Source of the DNA: an uncultured Nesterenkonia sp. | Lineage (GTDB): Bacteria > Actinomycetota > Actinomycetes > Actinomycetales > Micrococcaceae | Assembly (NCBI GenBank): GCA_947494195.1 | Contig: CANLUC010000003.1 | Span: 124,001 to 188,000 of the forward strand | Direction: 5' to 3' | DNA: 64,000 nt | The notes under the pieces: model-generated | The model's input: the letters and a program-made list of their open reading frames with translations, nothing else | What the model was told of the DNA's origin: nothing | The model's database searches: none | Part shown: positions 28,589 to 37,738 of the stretch, one piece after another | Layout of the letters: each line of letters begins with the position of its first letter | Numbering within the stretch: the first letter of the stretch is position 1 | Translations under genes and position numbers: made by a program

Positions 28589-29476
28589 TCAGTGTCCCGG
28601 GGTCAGGACGAAATCCCAGGGATCGGTGTTGATGCCGCTCACCGCGACCTCAACATCGTAGCCGCGATCGCTCAGCGCCCGGTCAAGTGCCTCAGCCGCC
28701 GCCGGCAGCCACAGCCATTCGGAGGCAAAGTGCGAGACGTCGATCAGATAGGGGCGTCCCTGGGCCGCGGCCTCGCGCGCCTCAGAGGCTGGGTGATGAC
28801 GCAGATCGGCAGTCAGGAAGACATCCGCCTGGGCCTGCGCCGCGGCGTCCAGCAGGGAATCGCCGGCGCCTCCGCACAGCGCGACGCGCTGGACCAGGGC
28901 GTCCCTGTCCCCGGCGACTCGCACGCCTCCTGCCACCGCAGGCAGGACCGAGAAGACCGTGGAGGCGAAGTCCGCAAGGGTGACGGGCGCGGCGAGGGTG
29001 CCTATCCGCCCCAGGCCCTCATCCACGAGACCTGCCGCGGCCGACCGAAGCGGTTCCGCGTCATGAACCCCCAGCAGACCGGCCAGGACGTCGTTGACTC
29101 CGCCGATCGCAGAATCGGCGTTCGTATGTGCGCTCAGCAGCGCACAGCCCGCCTCGATGAGATCGTGGACCAGGCCGCCCTTGAAGTGCCCAGCCTCCAC
29201 CGAGTGGACCCCGCGCAGGAGCAGCGGGTGGTGCGTGATCAGCAGATCGGCGCCACTCGTGCAGGCCTCGGTCACCACAGCCTGCACGGGGTCCACCGCG
29301 AAGTGGATGCGCCGCACCGGACGGTCGCGGCGACCGGTGACCAGACCCGCCGCATCCCAGGATTCCGCCAGCGCCTGTGGCCAGAGCTCCTCCGCGATGC
29401 TCAGCACCTCGTCGAGCAGCGGCACCGGACCGCCTGAGGAGGACTGCACCGGACGCTGGGCTGGGCTCGAAGACAT
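28589..29476 (-). CDS. Nif3-like dinuclear metal centre protein (DUF34)
   Basis: A 295-aa member of the Nif3/DUF34 family, sometimes labelled GTP cyclohydrolase 1 type 2; its physiological role is unsettled. Metal-binding histidines and acids can be seen in ADLLITHHPLLLRG, LSAHTNADSAIGGVND and the C-terminal YLIDVSHFASEWLWLP. The ATG at 29476 has no strong ribosome-binding site, and TAGAAC lies six bases before it. It is divergent from msrA. Confidence 0.9.
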   Translation of the reverse strand: MSSSPAQRPVQSSSGGPVPLLDEVLSIAEELWPQALAESWDAAGLVTGRRDRPVRRIHFAVDPVQAVVTEACTSGADLLITHHPLLLRGVHSVEAGHFKGGLVHDLIEAGCALLSAHTNADSAIGGVNDVLAGLLGVHDAEPLRSAAAGLVDEGLGRIGTLAAPVTLADFASTVFSVLPAVAGGVRVAGDRDALVQRVALCGGAGDSLLDAAAQAQADVFLTADLRHHPASEAREAAAQGRPYLIDVSHFASEWLWLPAAAEALDRALSDRGYDVEVAVSGINTDPWDFVLTPGH

Positions 29477-29538
29477 GCCTCAGTTCTACAGGGAACTGCC
29501 CAGGAATACAGCACGGCACACGGAAGGTTGTGCTGGTC

Positions 29539-30093
29539 ATGGAGAACTCACTCAAGACCGTGGTCCTGGCCGCAGGCTGCTTCTGGTGCCTGGATTCCGT
29601 GGCGCGCAGGCTCAGCGGTGTCCATTCAGTGCGCAGCGTCTACACCGGGGGCACCGGCCCCGCCGTCTATGAGGCCGTGGCCTCAGGAGGCACCGGACAC
29701 GCCGAAGCGGTGGAGATCAGCTATGACCCCGCCGTGCTTCCCGACCAGGTGCTCTACGACGTCTTCTTCTCGAGCCATGATCCGACCACCCTGAACCGAC
29801 AGGGCTACGACGTCGGCACGCAGTACCGCTCCGCGATGTTCTACTCCACCGAGGACGAGCATGAGGAGTTCGCTGCGGCGATCCAGCGCGCGCAGGGCTC
29901 CTTCGACCAGCCCATCGTGACGACGTTGGAGCCGCTGGGCCCGGTGCACGAAGCCGAAGAGGTCCACCAGGACTTCCACTCCCGTCGACCTGAAGTCGGA
30001 TACTGTCAGGTCATCATCGACCCGAAGGTCGCGAAGCTCCGCAGAGACTATGCTTCATGGTTGAAACCCGAGGAAGAAAGGTCCACCCGCTAA
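29539..30093 (+). CDS. msrA: Peptide methionine sulfoxide reductase MsrA
   Basis: A 184-aa reductase of methionine-S-sulfoxide. The catalytic motif GCFWC places the nucleophile at Cys14; HAEAVEISYDP, DVGTQYRSAMFY and EEVHQDFHSRRPEVGYCQ follow the family pattern. The start at ATG 29539 precedes AAGCFWC at normal distance; GGAAGG lies 12 bases upstream. The stop codon shares a base with the cysK start (TAATG), so methionine repair and cysteine synthesis are co-expressed. Confidence 0.95.
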   Translation: MENSLKTVVLAAGCFWCLDSVARRLSGVHSVRSVYTGGTGPAVYEAVASGGTGHAEAVEISYDPAVLPDQVLYDVFFSSHDPTTLNRQGYDVGTQYRSAMFYSTEDEHEEFAAAIQRAQGSFDQPIVTTLEPLGPVHEAEEVHQDFHSRRPEVGYCQVIIDPKVAKLRRDYASWLKPEEERSTR

Positions 30094-31028
30094 TGGCCAA
30101 GATTCTTGACGACATCACCCAGGCAGTCGGCAACACTCCCCTGGTGCGGCTCAACCGCCTGGGAGCAGACCTCCCCGGCAACATCGCCGTGAAGCTCGAG
30201 TTCTACTCGCCGGCGAGCTCCATCAAGGACCGCATCGGTGCTGCCATCGTCGACGCCGCGGAGGCCTCGGGGATGCTCAAGCCCGGCGGGACCATCGTGG
30301 AGGGCACCTCCGGCAACACCGGAATCGCCCTGGCGATGGTCGGGGCCGCGCGGGGATACCGCGTGGTGCTGACCATGCCGGAGACCATGTCCACGGAGCG
30401 TCGCGTGATGCTGCGCGCCTACGGAGCTGAGATCGTCCTGACACCCGGAGCTGAGGGCATGCGCGGCGCCGTGGAGCGCGCCAAGTCCATCGTGGAGGAG
30501 ACCGAGAACTCCATCTGGGCCCGCCAGTTCGCCAATGAGGCGAACCCTGCGGCGCACTACCGGACCACCGGCGAAGAGATCTGGCGCGACACCGACGGCG
30601 AAGTCGACATCTTCATCGCGGGAATCGGCACCGGCGGCACCATCACAGGTGCCGGTCGCCGGCTCAAGGAGTACAAGCCCGGAATCCACCTGGTGGCGGT
30701 CGAGCCCGAGGACTCCCCCATCCTCTCCGGCGGCAAGGCCGGCCCGCACAAGATCCAGGGCATCGGTCCGAACTTCGTCCCAGACATCCTGGATCAGGAG
30801 ATCTACGACGAGGTCTACCAGGCGAACCTCGAGAAGGCCGTCACCATGGCGCGGGACCTGGGGATGCAAGAGGGAATCCTGGGCGGAATCTCCACCGGCG
30901 CCAACATCGCGGCCGCACTGGAGCTGGCCTCCCGCGAGGAGAATCGCGACAAGCTGATCGTGACCATTGCCTGCGACTTCGGCGAACGGTATATCTCTAC
31001 GCTGCTCTACGAAGACATCCGCGGCTGA
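30093..31028 (+). CDS. cysK: Cysteine synthase A (O-acetylserine sulfhydrylase)
   Basis: A 311-aa PLP enzyme making cysteine from O-acetylserine and sulfide. The PLP lysine is K45 in SPASSIKDRIG, the substrate loop is EGTSGNTGIALA, and the phosphate-binding GIGTGGTITG is present. The motif KIQGIGPNFVP and GISTGANIAAAL agree with CysK rather than cystathionine beta-synthase. The ATG overlaps the msrA stop; cysE follows after 71 bases, giving the classic pair. Confidence 0.96.
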   Translation: MAKILDDITQAVGNTPLVRLNRLGADLPGNIAVKLEFYSPASSIKDRIGAAIVDAAEASGMLKPGGTIVEGTSGNTGIALAMVGAARGYRVVLTMPETMSTERRVMLRAYGAEIVLTPGAEGMRGAVERAKSIVEETENSIWARQFANEANPAAHYRTTGEEIWRDTDGEVDIFIAGIGTGGTITGAGRRLKEYKPGIHLVAVEPEDSPILSGGKAGPHKIQGIGPNFVPDILDQEIYDEVYQANLEKAVTMARDLGMQEGILGGISTGANIAAALELASREENRDKLIVTIACDFGERYISTLLYEDIRG

Positions 31029-31099
31029 TCCCGACGTGCGTCGCCACGCCGGGCTCTGACCTGCCCGCCATCTGATCTACCCCGAAAGGTGATGACCCC

Positions 31100-31687
31100 T
31101 TGGGCCCACTGAAGCGTCTGCGCGAGGACATCAAGGCCGCGCGTGAACACGATCCCGCGGCCCGCAGCTCCGCTGAAGTCGTCCTCGTCTACTCCGGCCT
31201 GCATGCCGTATGGTCCCACCGGCTGGCACACCGCATGTGGCGCCACGAGGGTCTCAAGACGCCGGCACGGATGCTCTCCCAGTTCACCCGCGGGGTCACC
31301 GGGATAGAGATCCATCCAGGAGCGCAGATCGGTCGGCGGTTCTTCATCGATCACGGCATGGGCGTGGTGATCGGCGAGACCGCTGAGATCGGCGACGACT
31401 GCATGCTCTATCAGGGCGTCACCCTCGGTGGTCGGTCTCTGGAGCACACCAAGCGTCATCCGACCCTGCGCGACGGCGTCGTGGTAGGTGCCGGCGCGAA
31501 GGTCATCGGCCCGGTGGAGATCGGCGCAGGCTCGGCCGTGGGCGCGAACGCGGTGGTGGTGAAGTCCTCACCACCGAACTCCATCCTGACCGGGATCCCT
31601 GCCAAGGCACGTCAGCGCGGCGTGGCCGAGAAGAAGCCGCACGTCGACCCCGCCGAGTACGCCCTGGATCCCGCGCTGTTCATCTGA
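31100..31687 (+). CDS. cysE: Serine O-acetyltransferase
   Basis: A 195-aa left-handed beta-helix acetyltransferase giving O-acetylserine for CysK. It is the short form that lacks much of the N-terminal helical domain of E. coli CysE. Hexapeptide repeats run through [34 protein letters not shown], with the catalytic His in FIDHGMG and the lysine loop [15 protein letters not shown]. The start codon is an uncommon TTG at 31100, with AAAGG ten bases upstream. The C-terminus ends in Ile, as is usual for docking into CysK. Confidence 0.95.
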   Translation: MGPLKRLREDIKAAREHDPAARSSAEVVLVYSGLHAVWSHRLAHRMWRHEGLKTPARMLSQFTRGVTGIEIHPGAQIGRRFFIDHGMGVVIGETAEIGDDCMLYQGVTLGGRSLEHTKRHPTLRDGVVVGAGAKVIGPVEIGAGSAVGANAVVVKSSPPNSILTGIPAKARQRGVAEKKPHVDPAEYALDPALFI

Positions 31688-31718
31688 GCGGCAATCCCCG
31701 GGCTTCATCGGAGCGGCC

Positions 31719-32810
31719 TCACTGTCCGGCAAGGCGGCGCAGGGTCACCTCGGCGGGCTCCTGACGGGCGTCGGCGAACCCGGTGCCGGCCCACAGATTG
31801 AGCCCAGCCGGATCTCCTGACTCGGCAAAGGCCCGACGCAGCGGCGACGTCAGGTGATGCAGGGCAGGAAAGCCCACGGGCGCCTCGGCCGTGAGATGAG
31901 CGGTGAACGCGTTGGGCAGGGCACGGGCGGGGCGACCGGAGAACGCCGTGGTCACCACCGTGGAAAGCTCCGGGCTGGCCTGCCCCAGCGACTGTTGGTG
32001 CGCCTCGTGGGCCCCACTTTCATTCGTGCGCAGCAGGACCGTGCCCACTGCAGCGGCCTCGGCGCCATGCACCAGCATGGCGTGCAGGGCCTCTCGCGTG
32101 GAGAGTCCCCCCGCCGCCCAGAGCGGCAGATCGCTGCTCGCACGAACACCCGCCAGAAGCTCCCGCAGACTGACCTGCTGCGGTTCGCGCACTGGAGCCC
32201 AGCTGCCATGGTGTCCTCCGGCAGCGGTGGACTGCACGATCAGCCCGTCGGCACCGGCTGCCTGAGCGCGTGCAGCCTCGCCCGCATCGGTGACGGTCAC
32301 CATCACCGTGGCACCGGTGGCCCGTAGGCGACGCATGTCCTGCTCGGCGGGGAGTCCGAAGGTCAGGCTCACCACCGGGACCGGCTGCCGCTCGAGCAGC
32401 TCAAGCTTCTCGTTCCAGCCGTCGTCGTCGGTCCGGGCATCCGTGGGCAGGACCACCTCAGCCAGACGTTCCCGGACCGCTGTATCTCCGGCGTCGTGTG
32501 ACCGGTCCACGTATTCAGCGATCCAGCGTTCAAGCGCTGAGCGATAGCGTCCGAAGTCTTCGCGGCTCACCGGAACGGGATTCGGCACGAAGAGATTGAC
32601 CCCGAACAGCGAGGCCTGCGACTGGACGGCACCGATCTGCGCAGCGAGCTGGGTGGCGCTCTTATATCCCCCCGCGAGGAATCCCAGGCCGCCGGCCCGG
32701 GAGGCCGCTACGACCAGCTCGGGGCGACTCGGCCCGCCAGCCATGGGTGCCGCCACCAGTGGAGTGGCGGCACCCAGTTCGGCCAACAGGCCCGTGGCGC
32801 GCAGACTCAT
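31719..32810 (-). CDS. Nitronate monooxygenase family flavoenzyme
   Basis: A 363-aa FMN-dependent TIM-barrel protein of the NMO / 2-nitropropane dioxygenase family, which oxidises toxic alkyl nitronates. Family motifs are PLVAAPMAGGPSRPELVVAASRAGGLGFLAGGY near the N-terminus, GADGLIVQSTAAGGHHG (conserved FMN-site His pair) and the glycine-rich phosphate loop AAGGLSTREALHAML. The product GFADARQEPA at the C-terminus fits class I. It is convergent with cysE (31 bases) and follows gnd on the minus strand; co-function is not evident. Confidence 0.85.
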   Translation of the reverse strand: MSLRATGLLAELGAATPLVAAPMAGGPSRPELVVAASRAGGLGFLAGGYKSATQLAAQIGAVQSQASLFGVNLFVPNPVPVSREDFGRYRSALERWIAEYVDRSHDAGDTAVRERLAEVVLPTDARTDDDGWNEKLELLERQPVPVVSLTFGLPAEQDMRRLRATGATVMVTVTDAGEAARAQAAGADGLIVQSTAAGGHHGSWAPVREPQQVSLRELLAGVRASSDLPLWAAGGLSTREALHAMLVHGAEAAAVGTVLLRTNESGAHEAHQQSLGQASPELSTVVTTAFSGRPARALPNAFTAHLTAEAPVGFPALHHLTSPLRRAFAESGDPAGLNLWAGTGFADARQEPAEVTLRRLAGQ

Positions 32811-32876
32811 GGGTTCACCCCGACCCGATCGGCGAGCCGATCACATCCCCGGGGAACCTTGCTGCCGAGCAGAGGC

Positions 32877-34337
32877 TCAGGCCTCGATCTCGCTGCGGTC
32901 ACCCGACCACTGGGTGTGGAAGGTCCCTTCCTTGTCCACCCGCTGATAGGTGTGCGCACCGAAGTAGTCACGCAGACCCTGGGTCAGCGCGGCCGGCAGG
33001 CGATCGCGGCGCAGGCTGTCGTAATAGGCCAGCGAGGAGGAGAACACCGGTGCCGGCACGCCGTAGGTCGCGGCGGCGGCGACCACGCGGCGCCAGGCCG
33101 GGAGGCACTCGTTGACCGCTTCGTTGAACTCCGGGGCGAGCAGCAGGTTCTTCGGCTGCTCCTCCCGGGGGGCGTCGTAGGCCTTCATGATGGTGTCCAG
33201 CAGATCGGCGCGGATGATGCAGCCCGCCCGCCAGAGCGACGCGATGGCCTTCAGATCCAGTTCCCAGCCGAACTCCTCGCCGGCGGCGACCAGCATGTCC
33301 AGGCCCTGCGCGTAGGCGACCAGTTTGGAGGCGTAGAGCGCCCGGCGGACATCTTCGACGAAGTCCTGGCGGTCCTCTGCGCTGCCGTACTTCTCCTGAG
33401 CGGAGAGCGTCTCATCGATCCCTGCGCTGAAGGTGGCGTTGGTGACCGCGCGCAGCTCCCGCTGCGAGGAGATGGACCGTGCGAAGACGGATTCCGCGAT
33501 GGCAGTCACCGGGGAACCGACCTCCAGGCCAGAGATCGCCGTCCAGCGTCCCGTCCCCTTCTGCCCTGCGGAGTCGACCACTACATCGACGAGCGGGTGA
33601 CCTGTGGTCTCATCCTCCTGCTCGAGCACCTCTGCGGTGATCTCGATCAGGTAAGAGGCAAGGTCAGTGGTGTTCCATTCACGGAAGACACCGGCCTGCT
33701 CGCGCGGTTCGATCCCGGCCAGGGATCGCATCAGGTCGAAGGCTTCGCCGATGACCTGCATATCGGCGTATTCGATGCCGTTGTGGACCATCTTCACGTA
33801 GTGTCCCGCGCCATCGGTGCCGATCCAGGTGCAGCATGGTTCGCCGTTGTACTTCGCGGAGATCGTCTCGAGCATCGGGCCGAGCGAGTCGTAGGACTCG
33901 CGCGAGCCGCCGGGCATGATGGAGGGCCCGTTCAGGGCACCCTCCTCGCCGCCGGAGACGCCCACGCCGACGAAGTGCAGGCCCTTGCCGCGCAGAGTCT
34001 CCTCGCGGCGGCGGGTCTCTTCGAAGAAGGAGTTTCCGCCGTCGATGATGATGTCGCCCTCATCCAGCAGCGGCACGAGGTCCTCGATCACCGCATCCAC
34101 CGGGGCACCGGCCTTGACCATGATCAGGACTCGACGGGGACGCTCGAGGGACTCCACCAGTTCGGCGAGCGTCTCGGTGCGGATGAACTCGCCCTCGCCG
34201 CCGTGGGCCTCAAGGAGCGCGTCGGTGCGCGATGCAGAGCGATTGTGCAGGGCTACGGTGTAGCCGTTGCGCGCCAGATTGCGAGCCAGGTTGGCTCCCA
34301 TCACCGCTAGGCCGGTCACTCCGATGTGGGCACTCAT
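32877..34337 (-). CDS. gnd: 6-phosphogluconate dehydrogenase, decarboxylating
   Basis: A 486-aa enzyme of the pentose phosphate pathway converting 6-phosphogluconate to ribulose 5-phosphate, CO2 and NADPH. The cofactor site is VTGLAVMGANLARNLA, the substrate signature VGVSGGEEGALNGPSIMPGG, and the catalytic Lys and Asn lie in GHYVKMVHNGIEY. It is the long dimeric form. The ATG at 34337 has AAGGAG six bases upstream. It is 16 kb from gntK-gntP, whose product it uses. Confidence 0.96.
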   Translation of the reverse strand: MSAHIGVTGLAVMGANLARNLARNGYTVALHNRSASRTDALLEAHGGEGEFIRTETLAELVESLERPRRVLIMVKAGAPVDAVIEDLVPLLDEGDIIIDGGNSFFEETRRREETLRGKGLHFVGVGVSGGEEGALNGPSIMPGGSRESYDSLGPMLETISAKYNGEPCCTWIGTDGAGHYVKMVHNGIEYADMQVIGEAFDLMRSLAGIEPREQAGVFREWNTTDLASYLIEITAEVLEQEDETTGHPLVDVVVDSAGQKGTGRWTAISGLEVGSPVTAIAESVFARSISSQRELRAVTNATFSAGIDETLSAQEKYGSAEDRQDFVEDVRRALYASKLVAYAQGLDMLVAAGEEFGWELDLKAIASLWRAGCIIRADLLDTIMKAYDAPREEQPKNLLLAPEFNEAVNECLPAWRRVVAAAATYGVPAPVFSSSLAYYDSLRRDRLPAALTQGLRDYFGAHTYQRVDKEGTFHTQWSGDRSEIEA

Positions 34338-34551
34338 GCATTCTCCTTCGTCGAGGTCAATCAGACAGTCTCTTCCCATCCAGGCAGGGTGGGCGCTGCA
34401 GCGTCGTGGGTCCCGCCCACGTCTGCAAAGGGCGGTGCGCTCGTTCGTCTGACATGGGATCCCGCCATCGTGAACCTCGATGTTCGCGTGGCGAGCACGT
34501 TCACTCTACCGCTTCGACGCCGGGCAGGCCCGTTGTCCGGCTATGGCGAAA
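34338..34551. other. Intergenic region between ppk2 and gnd
   Basis: Holds the gnd promoter region and the end of ppk2 transcription. Short GC inverted repeats (for example CCGCCC at 34413 with GGGCGG at 34430) could form a weak terminator. No gene is apparent. Confidence 0.35.
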
Positions 34552-35475
34552 TCAGTCGCCCACGGCGTCGCGACCGCGGCGGACGATCAGCGGGTCGGGC
34601 TCGCCCACGATCTCATGGTCCTTGCCCTCGTATTCGAACTGGGAGAGGAAACACCGCATCGCGTTGAGCCGGGCGCGCTTCTTGTCATTGGACTTGATCG
34701 TCATCCAGGGCGCGTGGTCGGTGTCGGTGCGGCGGAACATCTCTTCCTTCGCCTCGGTGTAGTCCTCCCAGCGGTCGAGGGACTCCAGGTCCATGGGAGA
34801 GAGCTTCCACTGCCGCACGGGGTCGATCTGGCGAATGGCGAAGCGGGTGCGCTGCTCCTGCTGCGTGACCGAGAACCAGAACTTCGTCAGATGGATCCCG
34901 GCGTCCACGAGCATCTGCTCGAACTGGGGGGCCTGCCGCATGAACACCTCGTACTCCTGCTCCGAGGAGAATCCCATGACGCGCTCCACGCCTGCCCGGT
35001 TGTACCAGGAGCGGTCGAAGAGGACCATCTCCCCGGCAGTGGGCAGATGGTCCACATAGCGCTGAAAGTACCACTGTCCGAGTTCCCGGTCCGAGGGACG
35101 GTTCAGCGCCACCACGCGCGCCGTCCGCGGGTTCAGGTGCTCGGTGAAGCGCTTGATGGTGCCGCCCTTGCCGGCGGCGTCACGTCCTTCGAAGACCAGC
35201 ACATGCTTGAGCCCGTAGTCTTCTGCCCAATACTGGAACTTCAGCAGCTCCACCTGCAGGTGGTACTTCTCGATCTCGTAGACGTCGCGACCAAGCCGTT
35301 CGGCGTACGGGTAGTTCTCGTGCCAGGTCTCCACGGCGCGACCCTGCGGGTCGATCAGGTCCGGGTCAGGGGTGTGGCCGTCCTGGACTGTGTATCCGCC
35401 GTCGCGAAGCTCGTCGATGAACTCGCGGAGATTCTTGCGCGCCGTACCGTCGACCTGGAAGATCGGATCATTCAT
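34552..35475 (-). CDS. ppk2: Polyphosphate kinase 2 family protein
   Basis: A 307-aa PPK2. Walker A is FEGRDAAGKGGT (about residues 95-106) and Walker B is MVLFDRSWYNRAGVE; the lid region carries RFAIRQIDPVRQWKLSPMDLES. PPK2 enzymes use polyphosphate to phosphorylate nucleoside mono- or diphosphates, or run in reverse. The single-domain layout fits class I, which favours NDP to NTP; the exact preference needs assay. The ATG at 35475 has AAAGG nine bases upstream. Confidence 0.92.
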   Translation of the reverse strand: MNDPIFQVDGTARKNLREFIDELRDGGYTVQDGHTPDPDLIDPQGRAVETWHENYPYAERLGRDVYEIEKYHLQVELLKFQYWAEDYGLKHVLVFEGRDAAGKGGTIKRFTEHLNPRTARVVALNRPSDRELGQWYFQRYVDHLPTAGEMVLFDRSWYNRAGVERVMGFSSEQEYEVFMRQAPQFEQMLVDAGIHLTKFWFSVTQQEQRTRFAIRQIDPVRQWKLSPMDLESLDRWEDYTEAKEEMFRRTDTDHAPWMTIKSNDKKRARLNAMRCFLSQFEYEGKDHEIVGEPDPLIVRRGRDAVGD

Positions 35476-35611
35476 CAGAACAGCCTTTCTCGAGATTCGG
35501 CTCGCTCCAGCCAAGCAGAGGTGCGTGAACACGCCGTTAACTGGTCTGTTAACTGTTCTGGCAGAACCTGGACGCCAGCTGTGAGTCCGAGAGGCTCCGC
35601 CGGGCTGGGCG

Positions 35612-36667
35612 CTACAGCGTCTCTTCGCCCATCTGGCCGGCGCGGGCCAGAGCGGTGAGCCGCGAGACCGTGCGGTGGTACTTCTTCATGTATCCGCCGG
35701 ACATCATCTCTTCGGTGAAGAGCTTGTCGAAGGGGACGCCCGAGGCGATGATCTTGACGTCCTGGTCATAGAGTCGATCGGCGAGCACCACGAAGCGCAG
35801 CGCGAGTGCCTGCGCCTCGATGGTCTCCACGTCTTTGAGCACCAGGACGTCGACGTCATCGACGAGCTGGCGATACCGGCTGGGGTGCACGCTGGTCATC
35901 CGCTCGCACAGTGCACCGAAGTCGTCCACCGCGATCGCCGCCTCAGGGTAATGCTCAGCGGCGAAGTCTTCGAGCTCCCCGCTGGTCAGCGGGGCGGGTG
36001 CCTCGGGCAGTCCGCGGTGACGGTAGTCCTCGCCGTCGACCTTGATGACGGTGAACTGGTCCGCCAGCACCTGGATCTCGCGCTGGAAGTCTGCGGCGGC
36101 GAAGCGACCCTCGCCGAGTGACCCGGGCAGCGTGTTGGAGGTGGCCGCGAGCTTCACTCCGGCGTCAGCGAGCTCACGCATGAGTCGCGACATCAGCACT
36201 GTGTCACCCGGGTCGTCGAGTTCGAACTCGTCGATGCAGACCAGGGTGTAGTCGCTGAGCACGTCCACGGTGCGCCGGAAGGACAGGGCGCCGACGAGGT
36301 TGGTGTACTCCACGAAGGTCCCGAACGCGCGCTGGCCCTCGACCGCGTGATACAGCGAAGCCAGCAGGTGCGTCTTGCCTACGCCGAAGCCGCCATCGAG
36401 ATAGATGCCGGCGGGCTCGTGGGCCCCTGAGCCGCCCCGGCCGAACAGCTTGCCCCAGAAACCGCCTGCGGCAGGCTTGCGCCCGGCAGTGGAGGCGAAC
36501 TCGCGCAGCGCAGTGACGGCCTTCTCCTGTGAAGGGTGCGCGGGGTCGGGAATGTAGGAGTCGAAGGACACCTCGGAGAACCGGAAGGAGGGCTTCAGGC
36601 CTTCGAGCAGCTGACCCACGCCGAGCTGGGGGGTCCGCTGGCTCAGCGGAGTGACATTGGTCGGCAT
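35612..36667 (-). CDS. zapE: ZapE/AFG1 family ATPase
   Basis: A 351-aa AAA-like ATPase: Walker A GGFGVGKTHLLASL, Walker B YTLVCIDEFELDD, and sensor region LAATSNTLPGSLGEGRF. In E. coli, ZapE binds the Z ring; the yeast homologue Afg1 deals with misfolded mitochondrial proteins. The Gly-rich insert around residues 70-85 (FWGKLFGRGGSG) is typical of actinobacterial members. TAGAGT ends six bases before the ATG at 36667 and there is no ribosome-binding site. Divergent from sseA. Confidence 0.9.
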   Translation of the reverse strand: MPTNVTPLSQRTPQLGVGQLLEGLKPSFRFSEVSFDSYIPDPAHPSQEKAVTALREFASTAGRKPAAGGFWGKLFGRGGSGAHEPAGIYLDGGFGVGKTHLLASLYHAVEGQRAFGTFVEYTNLVGALSFRRTVDVLSDYTLVCIDEFELDDPGDTVLMSRLMRELADAGVKLAATSNTLPGSLGEGRFAAADFQREIQVLADQFTVIKVDGEDYRHRGLPEAPAPLTSGELEDFAAEHYPEAAIAVDDFGALCERMTSVHPSRYRQLVDDVDVLVLKDVETIEAQALALRFVVLADRLYDQDVKIIASGVPFDKLFTEEMMSGGYMKKYHRTVSRLTALARAGQMGEETL

Positions 36668-36673
36668 AGGACC

Positions 36674-36679
36674 ACTCTA
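36674..36679 (-). promoter_or_regulatory. Candidate -10 box of zapE (leaderless)
   Basis: TAGAGT on the minus strand, six bases (GGTCCT) before the ATG. The spacing fits a transcript starting at the A of ATG. Confidence 0.5.
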
Positions 36680-36743
36680 CCCACGACTCTTCGTTTGACC
36701 CGTCGATTCCCTATCCTGGAGGGGGACCCACGCCGCGGCGTCC

Positions 36744-36801
36744 GCAGGACCGGCTGCCACGGCCCTGCCGGAAGCGACGGAGCAGGGTCGCAGCGTCCTG
36801 C
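36744..36801 (+). other. Structured leader upstream of sseA
   Basis: Nested inverted repeats: GCAGGAC (36744-36750) with GTCCTGC (36795-36801), enclosing CCCTGC (36763-36768) with GCAGGG (36782-36787). They lie 47 bases before the sseA start. No known riboswitch is recognised. Confidence 0.4.
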
Positions 36802-36847
36802 ACACCTGCCGGCATCGATGAGCATATGAAGGAAGGTTCTGCACACC

Positions 36848-37738
36848 ATGACCGAAGCGAAAGACTTCTCCCAGTACGCCCACCCCGAGGCACTGGTCTC
36901 CACCGACTGGGTGGCGCAGCACAAAGATGATCCGAACGTGGTTCTGCTGGAGTCCAACGAGGATGTGCTGCTCTACGAGACGGGTCACATCCCCGGGGCT
37001 CAGAAGATCGACTGGCACACCGACCTCAATGACTCAGTGACCCGTGATTTTCTCGGGCCTGAGCAGTTCGCCGACTTCGCGGCCTCCAAGGGGATCACCC
37101 GCGAGACCACCATCGTCTTCTACGGCGACAAGTCGAACTGGTGGGCCGCCTACGCACTCTGGGTCTTCACCCTCTTCGGCCATGCAGACCTGCGCCTGAT
37201 GGACGGCGGGCGGCAGAAGTGGGTCGCCGAGGAGCGCGAGCTCACCACGGAGCCGACTCCCGCCGCTCCCGCCGAGTACCCCGCCCCCGCAGTCCGCGAT
37301 GATTCGACCTTCCGCGCCTTCCGCGAGGACGTGCTGGAGCATTTCGGCAAGCCCCTGGTGGACGTGCGTTCGCCGTTGGAGTACTCCGGGGAGCGCACGC
37401 ACATGGAAGGCTACGAGCAGGAGGGAGCCATGCGCGGCGGGCACATCCCCTCGGCCGCCTCCGTGCCGTGGGCCAAGGCCGCCAACGAGGACGGCACCTT
37501 CCGGTCCCGGGCCGAGCTCGAAGAGATCTACACCGAGCAGGCCGGGCTGGGCGCCGCCGATGAGGTGATCGCCTACTGCCGGATCGGTGAACGGTCCTCG
37601 CACACCTGGTTCGTGCTGCAGCACCTGCTGGGCTATCAGAACGTGCGCAATTACGACGGTTCCTGGACCGAATGGGGCAACGCCGTGCGGCTGCCGATCA
37701 CCACGGGTGATCAGCCCGGAGAGGCCCCCGCCCGATGA
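36848..37738 (+). CDS. sseA: Thiosulfate/3-mercaptopyruvate-type sulfurtransferase
   Basis: A 296-aa protein with two rhodanese domains. The N-terminal one is inactive (no Cys at the loop); the C-terminal one has the loop CRIGERSSH with catalytic Cys244. The related mycobacterial CysA2/SseA proteins transfer sulfane sulfur from thiosulfate. The ATG at 36848 follows GGAAGG. The ATG of sufE overlaps its stop by four bases, so the persulfide on Cys244 may feed the downstream SufE-like protein. Confidence 0.93.
   Translation: MTEAKDFSQYAHPEALVSTDWVAQHKDDPNVVLLESNEDVLLYETGHIPGAQKIDWHTDLNDSVTRDFLGPEQFADFAASKGITRETTIVFYGDKSNWWAAYALWVFTLFGHADLRLMDGGRQKWVAEERELTTEPTPAAPAEYPAPAVRDDSTFRAFREDVLEHFGKPLVDVRSPLEYSGERTHMEGYEQEGAMRGGHIPSAASVPWAKAANEDGTFRSRAELEEIYTEQAGLGAADEVIAYCRIGERSSHTWFVLQHLLGYQNVRNYDGSWTEWGNAVRLPITTGDQPGEAPAR

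Noticed and set aside
31079-31110. ATG at 31092 as the cysE start
   Set aside because: It is not in the cysE frame; the TTG at 31100 is in frame, follows AAAGG and gives the normal CysE N-terminus.
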